Origin: Infirmifilum lucidum
GTDB lineage: Archaea; Thermoproteota; Thermoprotei; Thermofilales; Thermofilaceae
Assembly (NCBI RefSeq): GCF_014876775.1
Contig: NZ_CP062310.1
Span: 248,001 to 312,000, forward strand
DNA: 64,000 bases
Reading direction: 5' to 3'
Position numbers and translations under genes: made by a program. The notes below the pieces were generated by a model. That model saw only the letters and a list, made by a program, of their open reading frames with translations. It did not search any database and was not told the DNA's origin. How positions within the stretch are numbered: position 1 is the first letter of the stretch; each line of letters starts with the position of its first letter. Shown here piece by piece: positions 28,051 through 36,151 of the stretch.

Positions 28051-29283
28051 TCAGCTGAGTAAACTGTACGTGAAGCTTAAGTACCTTTGTGTGTGGCGCG
28101 TGATGACGAAGTTCTCGAGGACGTGTTCTCTGCCTGCCCTCCCCAGTCTCGCTCTATCCTCAGGGTTCCTCAGGAGGTGTAGTACTTTCTCGCTCAGCTC
28201 TTCAGGGCTCCAGCCCGTGAGCCCTGTCACGTTCTCAATTACTTGCTTCTTCACTCCTCCTACTGGTCTCGCGACTACTGGGACGTTCTTCCACAGGAAC
28301 TCTGTGACCGCGAGGCCGAAGCCTTCCTTCACCGCTGTGTGTAGTCCTACGGTTGTTATCCTCTGGAAGGCGTTTACCTCTATGTCGTGTACGCCTTGTT
28401 CGTCCGTGAGTATGAACACGTTTCTGTCGCCGGCCACGTACTCCACAACCTTCCTGTAGAAGACCGTGCCCTCTGGGTCGTCGCGGGCCATCGAGGAGAT
28501 CAGGAGTAGTTGCGCCTCGGGGTATCTCTTGGCAACAATCCTATAGACGTCGACTGCCGAGAAGACATCCTTCCAGGGGTCGAACCTTGCAACCTTTGCG
28601 AGCACAGGCTTCGCTGGGTCGACGCCGAACTTCCCGGCTATGCTCTCTACAAGCTTGGGTTCCAGGGGCTTGTTTTTATCGCTTAAGGGGTCGATGCTCG
28701 GGGGAGATATCAGGACGCGGTTCTCAAACTCCGGCTTCACGTACTCCTCGCTGTGGACGATGACGCCGTTATATAGCGGCAGGAATTGGGACACGAATTT
28801 GTAGACCTTCTCGTTCGGCGACGAGAGGTCTATGTGGCACCTCCAGACCCACACTCTCCCCCTCTTCCTAGCGTAGAAGGGTATAGCCATGGGCTGGGGG
28901 TCGTGAATCAGCACTATGTCTGCGTCGAGATCTAGTATCTCCGCGTTGTACCGGTTCCACTCTAGGTATTTCCTGCGCTCCTCCTCCGTTAGCTCGAGTT
29001 TTCTGTTACCCTGGAGAGCGTTGTGTATCTTCTTCGTAACCTGGAAGAAGTCCTGCTCCGCCTCCAGCACCTGCCACTCCGCGTCGATGCCCAGGGATCT
29101 CATCAGGGGAACCACGCTGTGCAGTATTTCTGCCACGCCTCCACCGTAGCTCGTCGAGTTTACGTGTACCAGCCTCTTCCCCTCGAGCTTAGAGGCGATC
29201 TGTATCAACTCGTTGTAAGCCTTGTCACCGATTATCTCGCGGTAGTCCTCCACTCTCCTCGAGTACTTTGGCTGAGCTCTCAT
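28051..29283 (-). CDS. treT: trehalose glycosyltransferring synthase
   Basis: A retaining GT4 glycosyltransferase of about 410 residues. TreT makes trehalose from NDP-glucose and glucose, and can run in reverse. The N-terminal VNSTSYGGGVAEILHSVVPL and EAEQDFFQVTKKIHNALQG are diagnostic of TreT from Thermococcales and Thermoproteales. The C-terminal donor site reads KEGFGLAVTEFLWKNVPVVARPVGG (E-x7-E). ATG 29283 is chosen over GTG 29295, which lies within the operator. Divergent from the TrmB-type regulator; the TnpB element abuts its 3' end. Confidence 0.88.
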   Translation of the reverse strand: MRAQPKYSRRVEDYREIIGDKAYNELIQIASKLEGKRLVHVNSTSYGGGVAEILHSVVPLMRSLGIDAEWQVLEAEQDFFQVTKKIHNALQGNRKLELTEEERRKYLEWNRYNAEILDLDADIVLIHDPQPMAIPFYARKRGRVWVWRCHIDLSSPNEKVYKFVSQFLPLYNGVIVHSEEYVKPEFENRVLISPPSIDPLSDKNKPLEPKLVESIAGKFGVDPAKPVLAKVARFDPWKDVFSAVDVYRIVAKRYPEAQLLLISSMARDDPEGTVFYRKVVEYVAGDRNVFILTDEQGVHDIEVNAFQRITTVGLHTAVKEGFGLAVTEFLWKNVPVVARPVGGVKKQVIENVTGLTGWSPEELSEKVLHLLRNPEDRARLGRAGREHVLENFVITRHTQRYLSFTYSLLS

Positions 29284-29287
29284 TTTT

Positions 29288-29309
29288 ACTACCACTTTTC
29301 AGTGGTAGT
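29288..29309. promoter_or_regulatory. palindromic operator at treT start (8-6-8)
   Basis: A perfect inverted repeat, ACTACCAC-N6-GTGGTAGT, ends 4 bases before the treT ATG. The TATA-like box at 29318-29332 puts the treT transcription start near 29299, inside the dyad, so a bound protein would block initiation. A near-identical 8-6-8 site is at 33564. The adjacent TrmB-family gene is the obvious candidate binder (inference). Confidence 0.7.
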
Positions 29310-29317
29310 TACTCAGT

Positions 29318-29332
29318 AAATATATTTTTATT
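29318..29332. promoter_or_regulatory. shared AT-rich TATA region of treT and trmB-like gene
   Basis: TAAATATATTTTTAT is AT-only and close to symmetric. Read leftward it lies about 26 bases before the treT operator centre; read rightward it lies about 27 bases before the GTG at 29354. It probably serves both divergent promoters. Confidence 0.5.
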
Positions 29333-29353
29333 TCTTTAGGTTCTTATGAGAGT

Positions 29354-30400
29354 GTGGCTGAGAGAGTCTACAGGCTCCTAAGGCAGGTGGGCCTCAAGCC
29401 GTACGAGGCCAGGGTCTTCGTGGCTCTCCTAGATGGAGTGCCGAGGACAGCGAGCGAGATTTCGGCAATGACTGGTGTTCCCCAGCCCCGCGTCTACAGT
29501 ATTCTAGAGTCTCTCAACGCCATGGGCCTCGTCGACGTCAAGCTCGGGAAGCCGAAGCAGTTCAGGGTGTCTGACCCGTTCTCCTCGATCGAGAGGATTG
29601 TAAACGCCAAGATAGGGGAGTTGACGGCTTTCAAGTCCCAGATCTACGAGGAGTTGAAGAGAATAGAGGGGAGGAGTTTCACCGTAGAGCCGCCCGACGT
29701 CTGGGTCATCAAGAGCCGCGAGGAGGCCATATCGCGTGTAAGGAGAGCTGTCGAGGGCGCGAGGTACGAGGTTCTAGCCGGGCTCGACGTGGGGACAATT
29801 AACGCTTTCTACGACGGTTTTTCCAGGCTTCTGGACAGTAATAATAGTGTTTCCCTAGCCGTCGCGTTGTACGATACGGCCTCTGCCGGCTTCGTCGAGC
29901 ACTGGCGGGGGTTGCCCAACGTAGAAGTTAGGGTGAGGAAGGTTCCAGTAATACCCCTAGTCATCGTAGACTCGTCGAGGGCCTTCCTACTGGAGAAATC
30001 CTACACGCTGGAGATAACTGAAGAGAGCCTACTCAGGATGCTCTCGGACTTATACTACCACTCTATCTGGAGGGTGAGTAGTACAGTGAAGGGCTTCCAG
30101 CCTACCCCGGGGAGAGGAATATACTTCACAGATATCTGGCTTGCAGCAGGCTTTGTGAAGAAGTGTATGGAAGCGTCATATAGTGTTACGCTGTGGGTCG
30201 AGGGTTTCAGCCGGAGGGATGGCTCTGCAGGGACTCTTGATGGCTCTATTATTGAATTGATTGAAAACAGTAATGGCGTGCAGATATCCTTCATCGTCGA
30301 GAAAGACAGTGCTAGAGTTAGTGTTGGGGGGCGTGGCGCGACGCTCGAGGACTTTGAGGGCAGGGTTTTCAGAGTAACCCCGCAGCAGAGGGTGGAGTAG
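29354..30400 (+). CDS. TrmB-family sugar-responsive transcription regulator
   Basis: A 348-residue regulator. The N-terminal winged helix reads LKPYEARVFVALLDGVPRTASEIS and VPQPRVYSILESLNAMGLVDV (about 10-62). A coiled linker (NAKIGELTAFKSQIYEELKRIEG) and a C-terminal TrmB sugar-binding domain with phospholipase-D-like fold follow (VWVIKSREEAISRVRRAV onward). TrmB of Thermococcus and Pyrococcus controls trehalose/maltose uptake and responds to those sugars. The gene sits between treT and a sugar importer, both carrying a matching palindrome. GTG 29354 is consistent with a leaderless message. Confidence 0.85.
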   Translation: MAERVYRLLRQVGLKPYEARVFVALLDGVPRTASEISAMTGVPQPRVYSILESLNAMGLVDVKLGKPKQFRVSDPFSSIERIVNAKIGELTAFKSQIYEELKRIEGRSFTVEPPDVWVIKSREEAISRVRRAVEGARYEVLAGLDVGTINAFYDGFSRLLDSNNSVSLAVALYDTASAGFVEHWRGLPNVEVRVRKVPVIPLVIVDSSRAFLLEKSYTLEITEESLLRMLSDLYYHSIWRVSSTVKGFQPTPGRGIYFTDIWLAAGFVKKCMEASYSVTLWVEGFSRRDGSAGTLDGSIIELIENSNGVQISFIVEKDSARVSVGGRGATLEDFEGRVFRVTPQQRVE

Positions 30401-30401
30401 A

Positions 30402-31241
30402 TCACCCTTTAAGAGCCCAGCCCGCAAAGCCTCTGACGTAGTACTTCCTGAAGGCCGTGTAGATTACTAGCGGCGGAATTAAGGCTAGGATTGCTCCCGC
30501 GCTGAGTAGGCCCCAGTCGATGTGGTACTCGCCTTTCAGGAGTGCTATACGCTGTGTTATGACCCAGTTGTCGGGCGAGGCCAGGAATACCATCGCGTAG
30601 AAGAAGTCTCCCCACACCCACGTGAACTGTATAGCTGAGGCTGCTATAACTGCAGGCGTTATGACTGGGATTAGTATCCTCATGAGGATTGTCGTCTCGG
30701 ATGCACCGTCTACGCGCGCAGACTCTACGAGGCTACTGGGAATCATCTTGAGGTAGTTTCTCATGAAGAACGTTATCCACGGAACACCCCAGGCGGAGTG
30801 CAGTAGTATTAGCCCGAGTAGCTTGTCGAGCAGGCCTATCTTCGCGTACAACATGTAGAGTGGGATTACGACCATCTGCTGGGGGACTGACATCATGAAG
30901 AGTATTGACACGAAGAGGGTAGTCTTCCCCTTGAAGTCGAGGTATGAGAGCGAGTACGCGAGTAGCGAGGCCAGGAGTACGGGTATGAAGGTGCTGGCTG
31001 TAGCCACTATGAAAGAATTCCTGAAGCCTGCCATGAGGTTGTAGAAGGGGCTTTGCAGTGCCTCGATGTAATTCTTGAGGCTGTACGTGCCTCCCATGCT
31101 CCACCACCCGTGAAGAATGACCTCAGAGTACGGCTTTAGCGATGTTACGACGAGCCCTATGAACGGGAGAGCCCACAGGGCCGCGAATACTAGGAGTGCC
31201 GTCGAGACTAGCACCCTCCTGGCGGAGACTGTTCTCCTCAC
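30402..31241 (-). CDS. sugar ABC importer 2 permease (MalG type)
   Basis: A 279-residue permease with six helices. The coupling loop reads ESARVDGASETTILMRILIPVITPAV (core ARVDGASE). TrmB-linked genomic context points to a disaccharide such as trehalose or maltose, but that is inferred. It starts at the last base of the MalF-type permease gene and ends 1 base after the regulator's stop in the opposite direction. No ATPase gene follows, so the operon is incomplete by classical standards. Confidence 0.87.
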   Translation of the reverse strand: MRRTVSARRVLVSTALLVFAALWALPFIGLVVTSLKPYSEVILHGWWSMGGTYSLKNYIEALQSPFYNLMAGFRNSFIVATASTFIPVLLASLLAYSLSYLDFKGKTTLFVSILFMMSVPQQMVVIPLYMLYAKIGLLDKLLGLILLHSAWGVPWITFFMRNYLKMIPSSLVESARVDGASETTILMRILIPVITPAVIAASAIQFTWVWGDFFYAMVFLASPDNWVITQRIALLKGEYHIDWGLLSAGAILALIPPLVIYTAFRKYYVRGFAGWALKG

Positions 31242-32122
31242 TACTTTTCACCTGCGAGTACGCTCTTGATGTAGAGACCAGCAGGTATGAGGGTGAGGAG
31301 GGCGAGAATAGTCGCAACAGCAGCTGCTTTGTGATACTCTAGGGCGCTGGCGAAGTAGGTGTACATTATGAGTGCTAGGACTGTGGAGGAGCCGCCTGGC
31401 CCCCCGCCTGTAGCCACGTAGACAATATCGAATATTTTGAGAATCCACATAATCGTCATTAGGGTTACAACTAGCGTTACGGGCTTGAGCTGGGGTAGGA
31501 TCACCTTGAAGAATATCTGGACAGGCGACGCGCCGTCAATAATAGCGGCCTCAATAGTGCTCTTAGGAATAGCGTCCAGCCCTGCGGAGAATATCGTCAC
31601 GCTAAAGCCCAGCCAGAGCCAGACCGAGCCCAGGATTAGGGCTAGGAGTGCAGTCTGAGGGTATATCGTCCATGTCTTCGCCAACTCCTGTATGCCCAGT
31701 AGGGAGAACAGCTTAGGGAATATGCCTATATCTGCGTCGAACATAAACCTTATCGTCAGCCCACTCACAACCCCAGGTAGAACCATGCCGAGGAATATTA
31801 CGCTCCTGACAGCGCCGCTCCCGTAGGCTTCCCGCAGGAGGTAGGCGAGGACAACCCCGAGGAACACGACTAGTGGGAGCCCGATAGCTATCCAGAGGGC
31901 ATTGTGGATCAGTGCACCCCACGGAGGGTAGGGGCCGGGCTCGGGGTAGATAAGTGCCTTAAGCGGGGATCTCTCGGTGACAACGGCGATGTGGCTGCCC
32001 AGCGAGAAGCCTGAAGATGTAGTGAAGCTGAGGACTACTGTTGCCAGGATGGGGTAGACCACCCAGACCCCTAGAACGGCTAGGGGCAGTAGCAGGAAGA
32101 CTAAAAATTCCAGCCCCCTCAT
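31241..32122 (-). CDS. sugar ABC importer 2 permease (MalF type)
   Basis: About 293 residues with six helices. The coupling loop is STIEAAIIDGASPVQIFFKVILPQLK (core AAIIDGASP). The ATG at 32122 (MRGLEFLVFLLLPL) is chosen over the frame start at 32131 because AGGTG lies 6 bases ahead of it. It lies between the binding protein (50 bases upstream) and the MalG-type permease. Confidence 0.87.
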   Translation of the reverse strand: MRGLEFLVFLLLPLAVLGVWVVYPILATVVLSFTTSSGFSLGSHIAVVTERSPLKALIYPEPGPYPPWGALIHNALWIAIGLPLVVFLGVVLAYLLREAYGSGAVRSVIFLGMVLPGVVSGLTIRFMFDADIGIFPKLFSLLGIQELAKTWTIYPQTALLALILGSVWLWLGFSVTIFSAGLDAIPKSTIEAAIIDGASPVQIFFKVILPQLKPVTLVVTLMTIMWILKIFDIVYVATGGGPGGSSTVLALIMYTYFASALEYHKAAAVATILALLTLIPAGLYIKSVLAGEK

Positions 32123-32171
32123 AATTAACACCTAAAAGATATAGAGAAAAAATAATGATTTAAAGTCTCTC

Positions 32172-33521
32172 TTAGGGCCTGGGCTGGGAGGCTTCTAAGG
32201 TCTTGAGGACACTGTCTAGCGCGCCGGGGTTGACCCAGAGGAGCTTTAGCTGGTCCCAGAAGAGCTTCTGCCAGTCCCCTCCTACAGAGTCATCGAGGTC
32301 GGGCAGTATACTCATACCCTTCCCGGCTATCTTCCTATAGACCGACTGCATCGGGGGCCACAGGGCTTCAACCGAGGCCTTCTTCCACGTAGGTATCTTG
32401 CCCGAGGGGACACTTGCGTGGACTACCTGGCCTTCTGTTGCGAGGAACTTGAGGAAGTCGAGGGCTGCGTCCGGGTTCCTAGAGTATTTCGGCACGAAGG
32501 CGTAGTCAGCCCCGCCCACAACGCCTCTTGCCTCGGGCAACGGGAAGAAGTCAAGGTCTTTCGGATCGTCGACCATTCCCGTAATCCAGGTTCCCATGAA
32601 GTAGATACCGTATTCTCCAGCCCACCACTTGGTCACAGCGGTTGTCCACTCTATTGGCTCGCTGAAGTACCTCTTGGAGATTAGCGGGACAAGCTTGTTT
32701 GCGAATATGTCCCTAACCCTGGGGTCTGTAAACCTCACCTTCCCGCTTATGAGGTCTAGCTGTAGCTGCGGGCCGCCGTATGCTATCAGGAAGTGCTCCG
32801 TGACGTCGCTCATAGGCCAGCCTACGCCGTCTCCCGTCGCAATCGGGTTCTTCACGCCGGGGATACCCTTTATCTTTTCGAGCAGGCTGACGAACTCATC
32901 ATAGCTCTTGGGCTCGCTTAGCCCGTACTTCTGGAAGAAGGACTTCCTGTACCAGAACCCGGGCTTGAGCCACATCGTGAAGGGGACGCCGTAGATCTTG
33001 TTACCATCCTTAACCTGGTCAACAATCCCCGGGATATAGTCGTTCTCGTTTATCAAGCCACTGACGTCCACTATGTGACCCTCCTTGCCCATCTTGACAA
33101 TCCACCAAGCCCAGCCGAAGATAACGTCGCCAGGAGCTATGCCTGCGGCAAACTGAACCGGCATCACCGCGGCGACGTCCTCAGCCCTCATAGTCCTGTA
33201 CTCTATCTCGACGTTTGGGTGCGTCTTCTTGTAAGCGTTTATCACAGCCTGGAAGTAATCCGCCTCCTTGCCAGCCCACGGGCCGATAACCACAAGCTTA
33301 ACGGGTGATGCCGGCGGTGGTGCCGCAGCTGCCCCCTCAAGCTTGCTTACACGTGCTGTTAACTGGTCGATGGAGGTTTTAAGCTGGGAGACTGTCGCCT
33401 GGAGGTCTGAGACCGAGGAGGACAGAGATTGTAGAACTACTAGTGCGTACCCGCCGAGAAGGAGTGATATTACTGCTAGTGCGAGTGCTATCGTTGTTAA
33501 CCTTTTCTCCTGCTGGCTCAT
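32172..33521 (-). CDS. sugar ABC importer 2 solute-binding protein
   Basis: About 449 residues. An N-terminal anchor (about 8-30) leads into a heptad-type stalk (LQSLSSSVSDLQATVSQLKTSIDQL) and an Ala/Pro linker, then a COG1653 sugar-binding domain (VIGPWAGKEADYFQAVINAYKKTHPNVEIEY). A TATA region at 33543-33557 lies about 26 bases upstream, favouring ATG 33521 and a leaderless message; TTG 33524 would add one residue. A copy of the treT palindrome lies just upstream of that TATA region. Confidence 0.87.
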   Translation of the reverse strand: MSQQEKRLTTIALALAVISLLLGGYALVVLQSLSSSVSDLQATVSQLKTSIDQLTARVSKLEGAAAAPPPASPVKLVVIGPWAGKEADYFQAVINAYKKTHPNVEIEYRTMRAEDVAAVMPVQFAAGIAPGDVIFGWAWWIVKMGKEGHIVDVSGLINENDYIPGIVDQVKDGNKIYGVPFTMWLKPGFWYRKSFFQKYGLSEPKSYDEFVSLLEKIKGIPGVKNPIATGDGVGWPMSDVTEHFLIAYGGPQLQLDLISGKVRFTDPRVRDIFANKLVPLISKRYFSEPIEWTTAVTKWWAGEYGIYFMGTWITGMVDDPKDLDFFPLPEARGVVGGADYAFVPKYSRNPDAALDFLKFLATEGQVVHASVPSGKIPTWKKASVEALWPPMQSVYRKIAGKGMSILPDLDDSVGGDWQKLFWDQLKLLWVNPGALDSVLKTLEASQPRP

Positions 33522-33563
33522 CAATATTTTAAGCTATAACGGATATATTTATATGTTTCTGTT

Positions 33564-33585
33564 ACTACCACAAATAAGTAGTAGT
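33564..33585. promoter_or_regulatory. second 8-6-8 palindrome, upstream of importer 2
   Basis: ACTACCAC-N6-GTAGTAGT differs from the treT dyad by a single base in the arms and has the same 6-base spacer. Here it lies upstream of the TATA region (33543-33557), not over the start. In TrmB-like regulators of Thermococcales, upstream sites are linked to activation and downstream sites to repression, so opposite effects on treT and importer 2 are possible (inference). Confidence 0.65.
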
Positions 33586-33644
33586 TTGCGGCCTGCTAGA
33601 TTCGTCAATGCGTCCCCCCTACTGGGAGCAGAAGCTAGTCACTA

Positions 33645-33757
33645 CTACTCCAGTTTCTGCGGGCGAATGTTCAGCCCCACTATAAAGTACTCGGGGTCTT
33701 CGCCGACACGTTGCAAGTATCCAAACGAGCTCTAGATTCTCACATTGACTGCAGGTG
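33645..33757 (-). pseudogene. possible gene-end remnant
   Basis: On the minus strand NLNCTCSQCENLELVWILAT passes by a one-base shift into VGEDPEYFIVGLNIRPQKLE and a stop. The residue use looks coding, but no start or family is recognisable. It directly follows the HEPN-MNT gene. It could be chance; there is no other gene in 33586-33761. Confidence 0.2.
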
Positions 33758-33761
33758 CAGT

Positions 33762-34565
33762 TCAAGTTCTCACGTGCAGGCTGAGCCGGAGCCTCCTGTA
33801 GTAGACGTCCATTAGATCCTCCTCGTCCAGCACCCTGGAGTACTCGCGCGCGGCCCAGGCCTTGAACCAGCGCTCATCTTCAACGTATAGCGGGACGGCG
33901 TCTCTCAAGGCTTTGTAGAGGAGCTCGTTGGAAGCCTTGCTCAGGTCTACAACGTCGACTTCTGCGCCGTTCCAGAGCCGCGAGAGCTCACTGGCTATTG
34001 CGTCAAGCTCCCTCAGGCTCAGTTGCCTCTCTGCGAGGACGGCTACATCGTAGTCGCTTTCCTCAGTGTAGTCGCCTCTCGCCCTCGACCCGAAGAGCAG
34101 GAGGGCTTTGACTCCGAGGCTTCTCAGCAGAGCCAAGAGGCCCCCCGGTAGCTGTGGCGGATCCACGCCCCTCTCCTCGCTGGTGCGCAGGAGAACTTCC
34201 GCGAGACGCGGGATGTAGTCCCGTGCCCGCGAGTAGACCTCCCTAAGCTCGGCGAGATCTAGGAGCCTATATGTGTGAGCGAGCCTGTTCCTGTTCCTGG
34301 CCATCTCGGCGATGAGCTCGGCGTCCCCGGGGCTCACGAGACTATTCTCTGCGAGTACCTGGCCCATCCCCGCGTACGAGGGCGGCTTCTTGATCCCCAG
34401 CTCCGATATGAGCGCCGCCATGGCGTCGAGCGGGTCTTGGTGGGCCTCGTACAGGAACCACCGTAGTGACGCCTCCCCGTAAGCATCGAGCGAGGCCCTG
34501 CCCGCTAGCTCGCCTGCCTTTCTCAGGGCGTCTACGGCCCTGGAGACGGGGGCTCTAATCTCCAC
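33762..34565 (-). CDS. single-chain HEPN-MNT protein (HepT-like plus MntA-like fusion)
   Basis: A 267-residue protein that joins both halves of the HEPN/MNT toxin-antitoxin type. Residues 1-130 are all-helical with RNRLAHTY, the R-x4-H-x-Y RNase motif of HepT (Arg92, His97, Tyr99). Residues 140-230 form a minimal nucleotidyltransferase with LLFGSRARGDYTEESDYDVAVL (G159-S160, Asp171, Asp173) and a third acidic strand EVDVVDL. In the two-gene system MntA AMPylates the HepT Tyr to silence its RNase. Here all these residues are kept in one polypeptide, HEPN first. The last 35 residues are a helical tail. It stands alone between two sugar-uptake regions. Confidence 0.8.
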   Translation of the reverse strand: MEIRAPVSRAVDALRKAGELAGRASLDAYGEASLRWFLYEAHQDPLDAMAALISELGIKKPPSYAGMGQVLAENSLVSPGDAELIAEMARNRNRLAHTYRLLDLAELREVYSRARDYIPRLAEVLLRTSEERGVDPPQLPGGLLALLRSLGVKALLLFGSRARGDYTEESDYDVAVLAERQLSLRELDAIASELSRLWNGAEVDVVDLSKASNELLYKALRDAVPLYVEDERWFKAWAAREYSRVLDEEDLMDVYYRRLRLSLHVRT

Positions 34566-34668
34566 AGAGCAAATTAGGCTGGCTTGAGAATTAATTTTTA
34601 CGCTATTCTAGTTTAGTTCGCCTGAACCGTCGATCCTCTACTACCTCTTAGGGAGTTAGAGGGAAAGT

Positions 34669-36144
34669 CTAGCTTATCGGGTAAAATAACTCCATCAACT
34701 TGCGGAAGTGCAGGTATGTTTCCCTGTAGACTTCTCTGCTGTCTTCATTTGGGTAAGTTATGTCCTCGCGTATGTTGAGGCTAACTTGTACCCTCCTAGC
34801 TGTGGAGTAATGAATGAGAGATCCTAGTAGCGTTGACTCCACGAATTCTGCCCTGTGGACAGGTACTTGGAAGACGTCCGCTATTATTTGCCGCCAGGTT
34901 TTAAGACTAGACCCGTTACCCCCGACCTTTATAGTACTTGCTCTCAACCCGTGCTCTGAAAGGGCATCGTATATCATTCTCAGCGTGAATACCACCCCCT
35001 CCATTAGTGCTCTCAGCACGTCGCTCCTCGTGTGGCGGAATTGAAGGCCGTAGAGGAGACCCTTGGCCTCAGGGTTTCTTATGGGGAACCTCTCCCCTCC
35101 GAGCAGGAAGGGTAGGGCTACTAAGCCGTTAGAGCCCGGAGGCGATTTCGAGGCTATAGAGTCTACTATTGTGTATATGTCGACGCCAGCGAGCTTAGAG
35201 TATTCTATCTCTGCCCGTCCTAAGCTCTTTATATACCATTCCACGACTATACCTCCATTGTTCACAGCGCCTCCTACCAGGTATTTTCCCATTCCAGCAT
35301 AGTACAGAAAAAACCGCATTTTCTCGTCGTCGAGGACGGGCTTGTCGACTAGGAAGCGCACAGCAGCGCTTGTCCCTAGGTTTATCGCTAGCGTGTCACT
35401 CCTAGTCGCCCCGACACCCAGTTGATTTGCCGAGGCGTCTGAGACTCCAGCATATAGTTCGACGTCCTCCGACAAGCCCGTTGCCCTAGCGAACTCTAAG
35501 CTTACATTCAGAGGTTTTTCGGCGCCCTCCAGTAGCTCGGGTAATTGGTTCTCATCTACTCCTCCAAGTTCCAGAGCTAGCGAGCTCCACTTTAAATTGT
35601 GAATATCCAGGAGCTGAGAGCCTGAAGCTGTAGAGAAGTCGAGAAGGTGAGCCCCCACAGTCTTCAGTATAATATAGTCTTTGGCTGAGAGCATAATCTT
35701 GTCTCTCGGTTTTAGCCAACCTTTACTGCGTGCTAGCAGGATTTTTGCAAGTGGATAGACGTGTAGAGGGGGGCATCCTGTTTCCCTGTAGAGCTCGTAT
35801 CTAATCTTGTTTATTAGGGGTAGAGACTCCTTGCTACGTGTATCAAAATATGTTAGTAGCCTCGTAGTGGGTTTACCTTCCCTTGATAGGATTCCAAAGG
35901 CATGCATCTGGGACGACAGGAAGATTGAACGTATCCTTTTTGACTGTTCTTTCTTGGCGAAATACGTTACCGTCTTCTCGTATATCCTGTATATCTCCTC
36001 GGCGTCTTGTTCTGCGATGCCTCCACCTGTATACATAGGTATCTTCTGCGAGAAGCTATCAATTATTCTTCCATCCTCTACTCGAAAAAGTGCAGCTTTT
36101 AGGTTAGTAGTTCCGATGTCAACTGCTAAAAGAAGCTCACTCAT
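34669..36144 (-). CDS. FGGY-family carbohydrate kinase A
   Basis: A 491-residue ATP-dependent sugar kinase of the xylulokinase/gluconokinase group. The ATP-binding N-terminus AVDIGTTNLKAALF, the substrate-region GCPPLHVYPLAKIL, the FGGY-like motif AGVSDASANQLGVGA and the C-terminal VGGNGSSLKTWRQIIADV are all present. It is the last gene of importer 3's operon, 7 bases after the permease stop, so its substrate is probably the sugar brought in by that transporter. The true substrate is not readable. Confidence 0.87.
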   Translation of the reverse strand: MSELLLAVDIGTTNLKAALFRVEDGRIIDSFSQKIPMYTGGGIAEQDAEEIYRIYEKTVTYFAKKEQSKRIRSIFLSSQMHAFGILSREGKPTTRLLTYFDTRSKESLPLINKIRYELYRETGCPPLHVYPLAKILLARSKGWLKPRDKIMLSAKDYIILKTVGAHLLDFSTASGSQLLDIHNLKWSSLALELGGVDENQLPELLEGAEKPLNVSLEFARATGLSEDVELYAGVSDASANQLGVGATRSDTLAINLGTSAAVRFLVDKPVLDDEKMRFFLYYAGMGKYLVGGAVNNGGIVVEWYIKSLGRAEIEYSKLAGVDIYTIVDSIASKSPPGSNGLVALPFLLGGERFPIRNPEAKGLLYGLQFRHTRSDVLRALMEGVVFTLRMIYDALSEHGLRASTIKVGGNGSSLKTWRQIIADVFQVPVHRAEFVESTLLGSLIHYSTARRVQVSLNIREDITYPNEDSREVYRETYLHFRKLMELFYPIS

Positions 36145-36151
36145 CCTCTTT

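Noticed and set aside
33641-33660. ACTACTACTCC as a third TrmB-like site
   Set aside because: Only one half-like arm and no matching second arm at the right distance.
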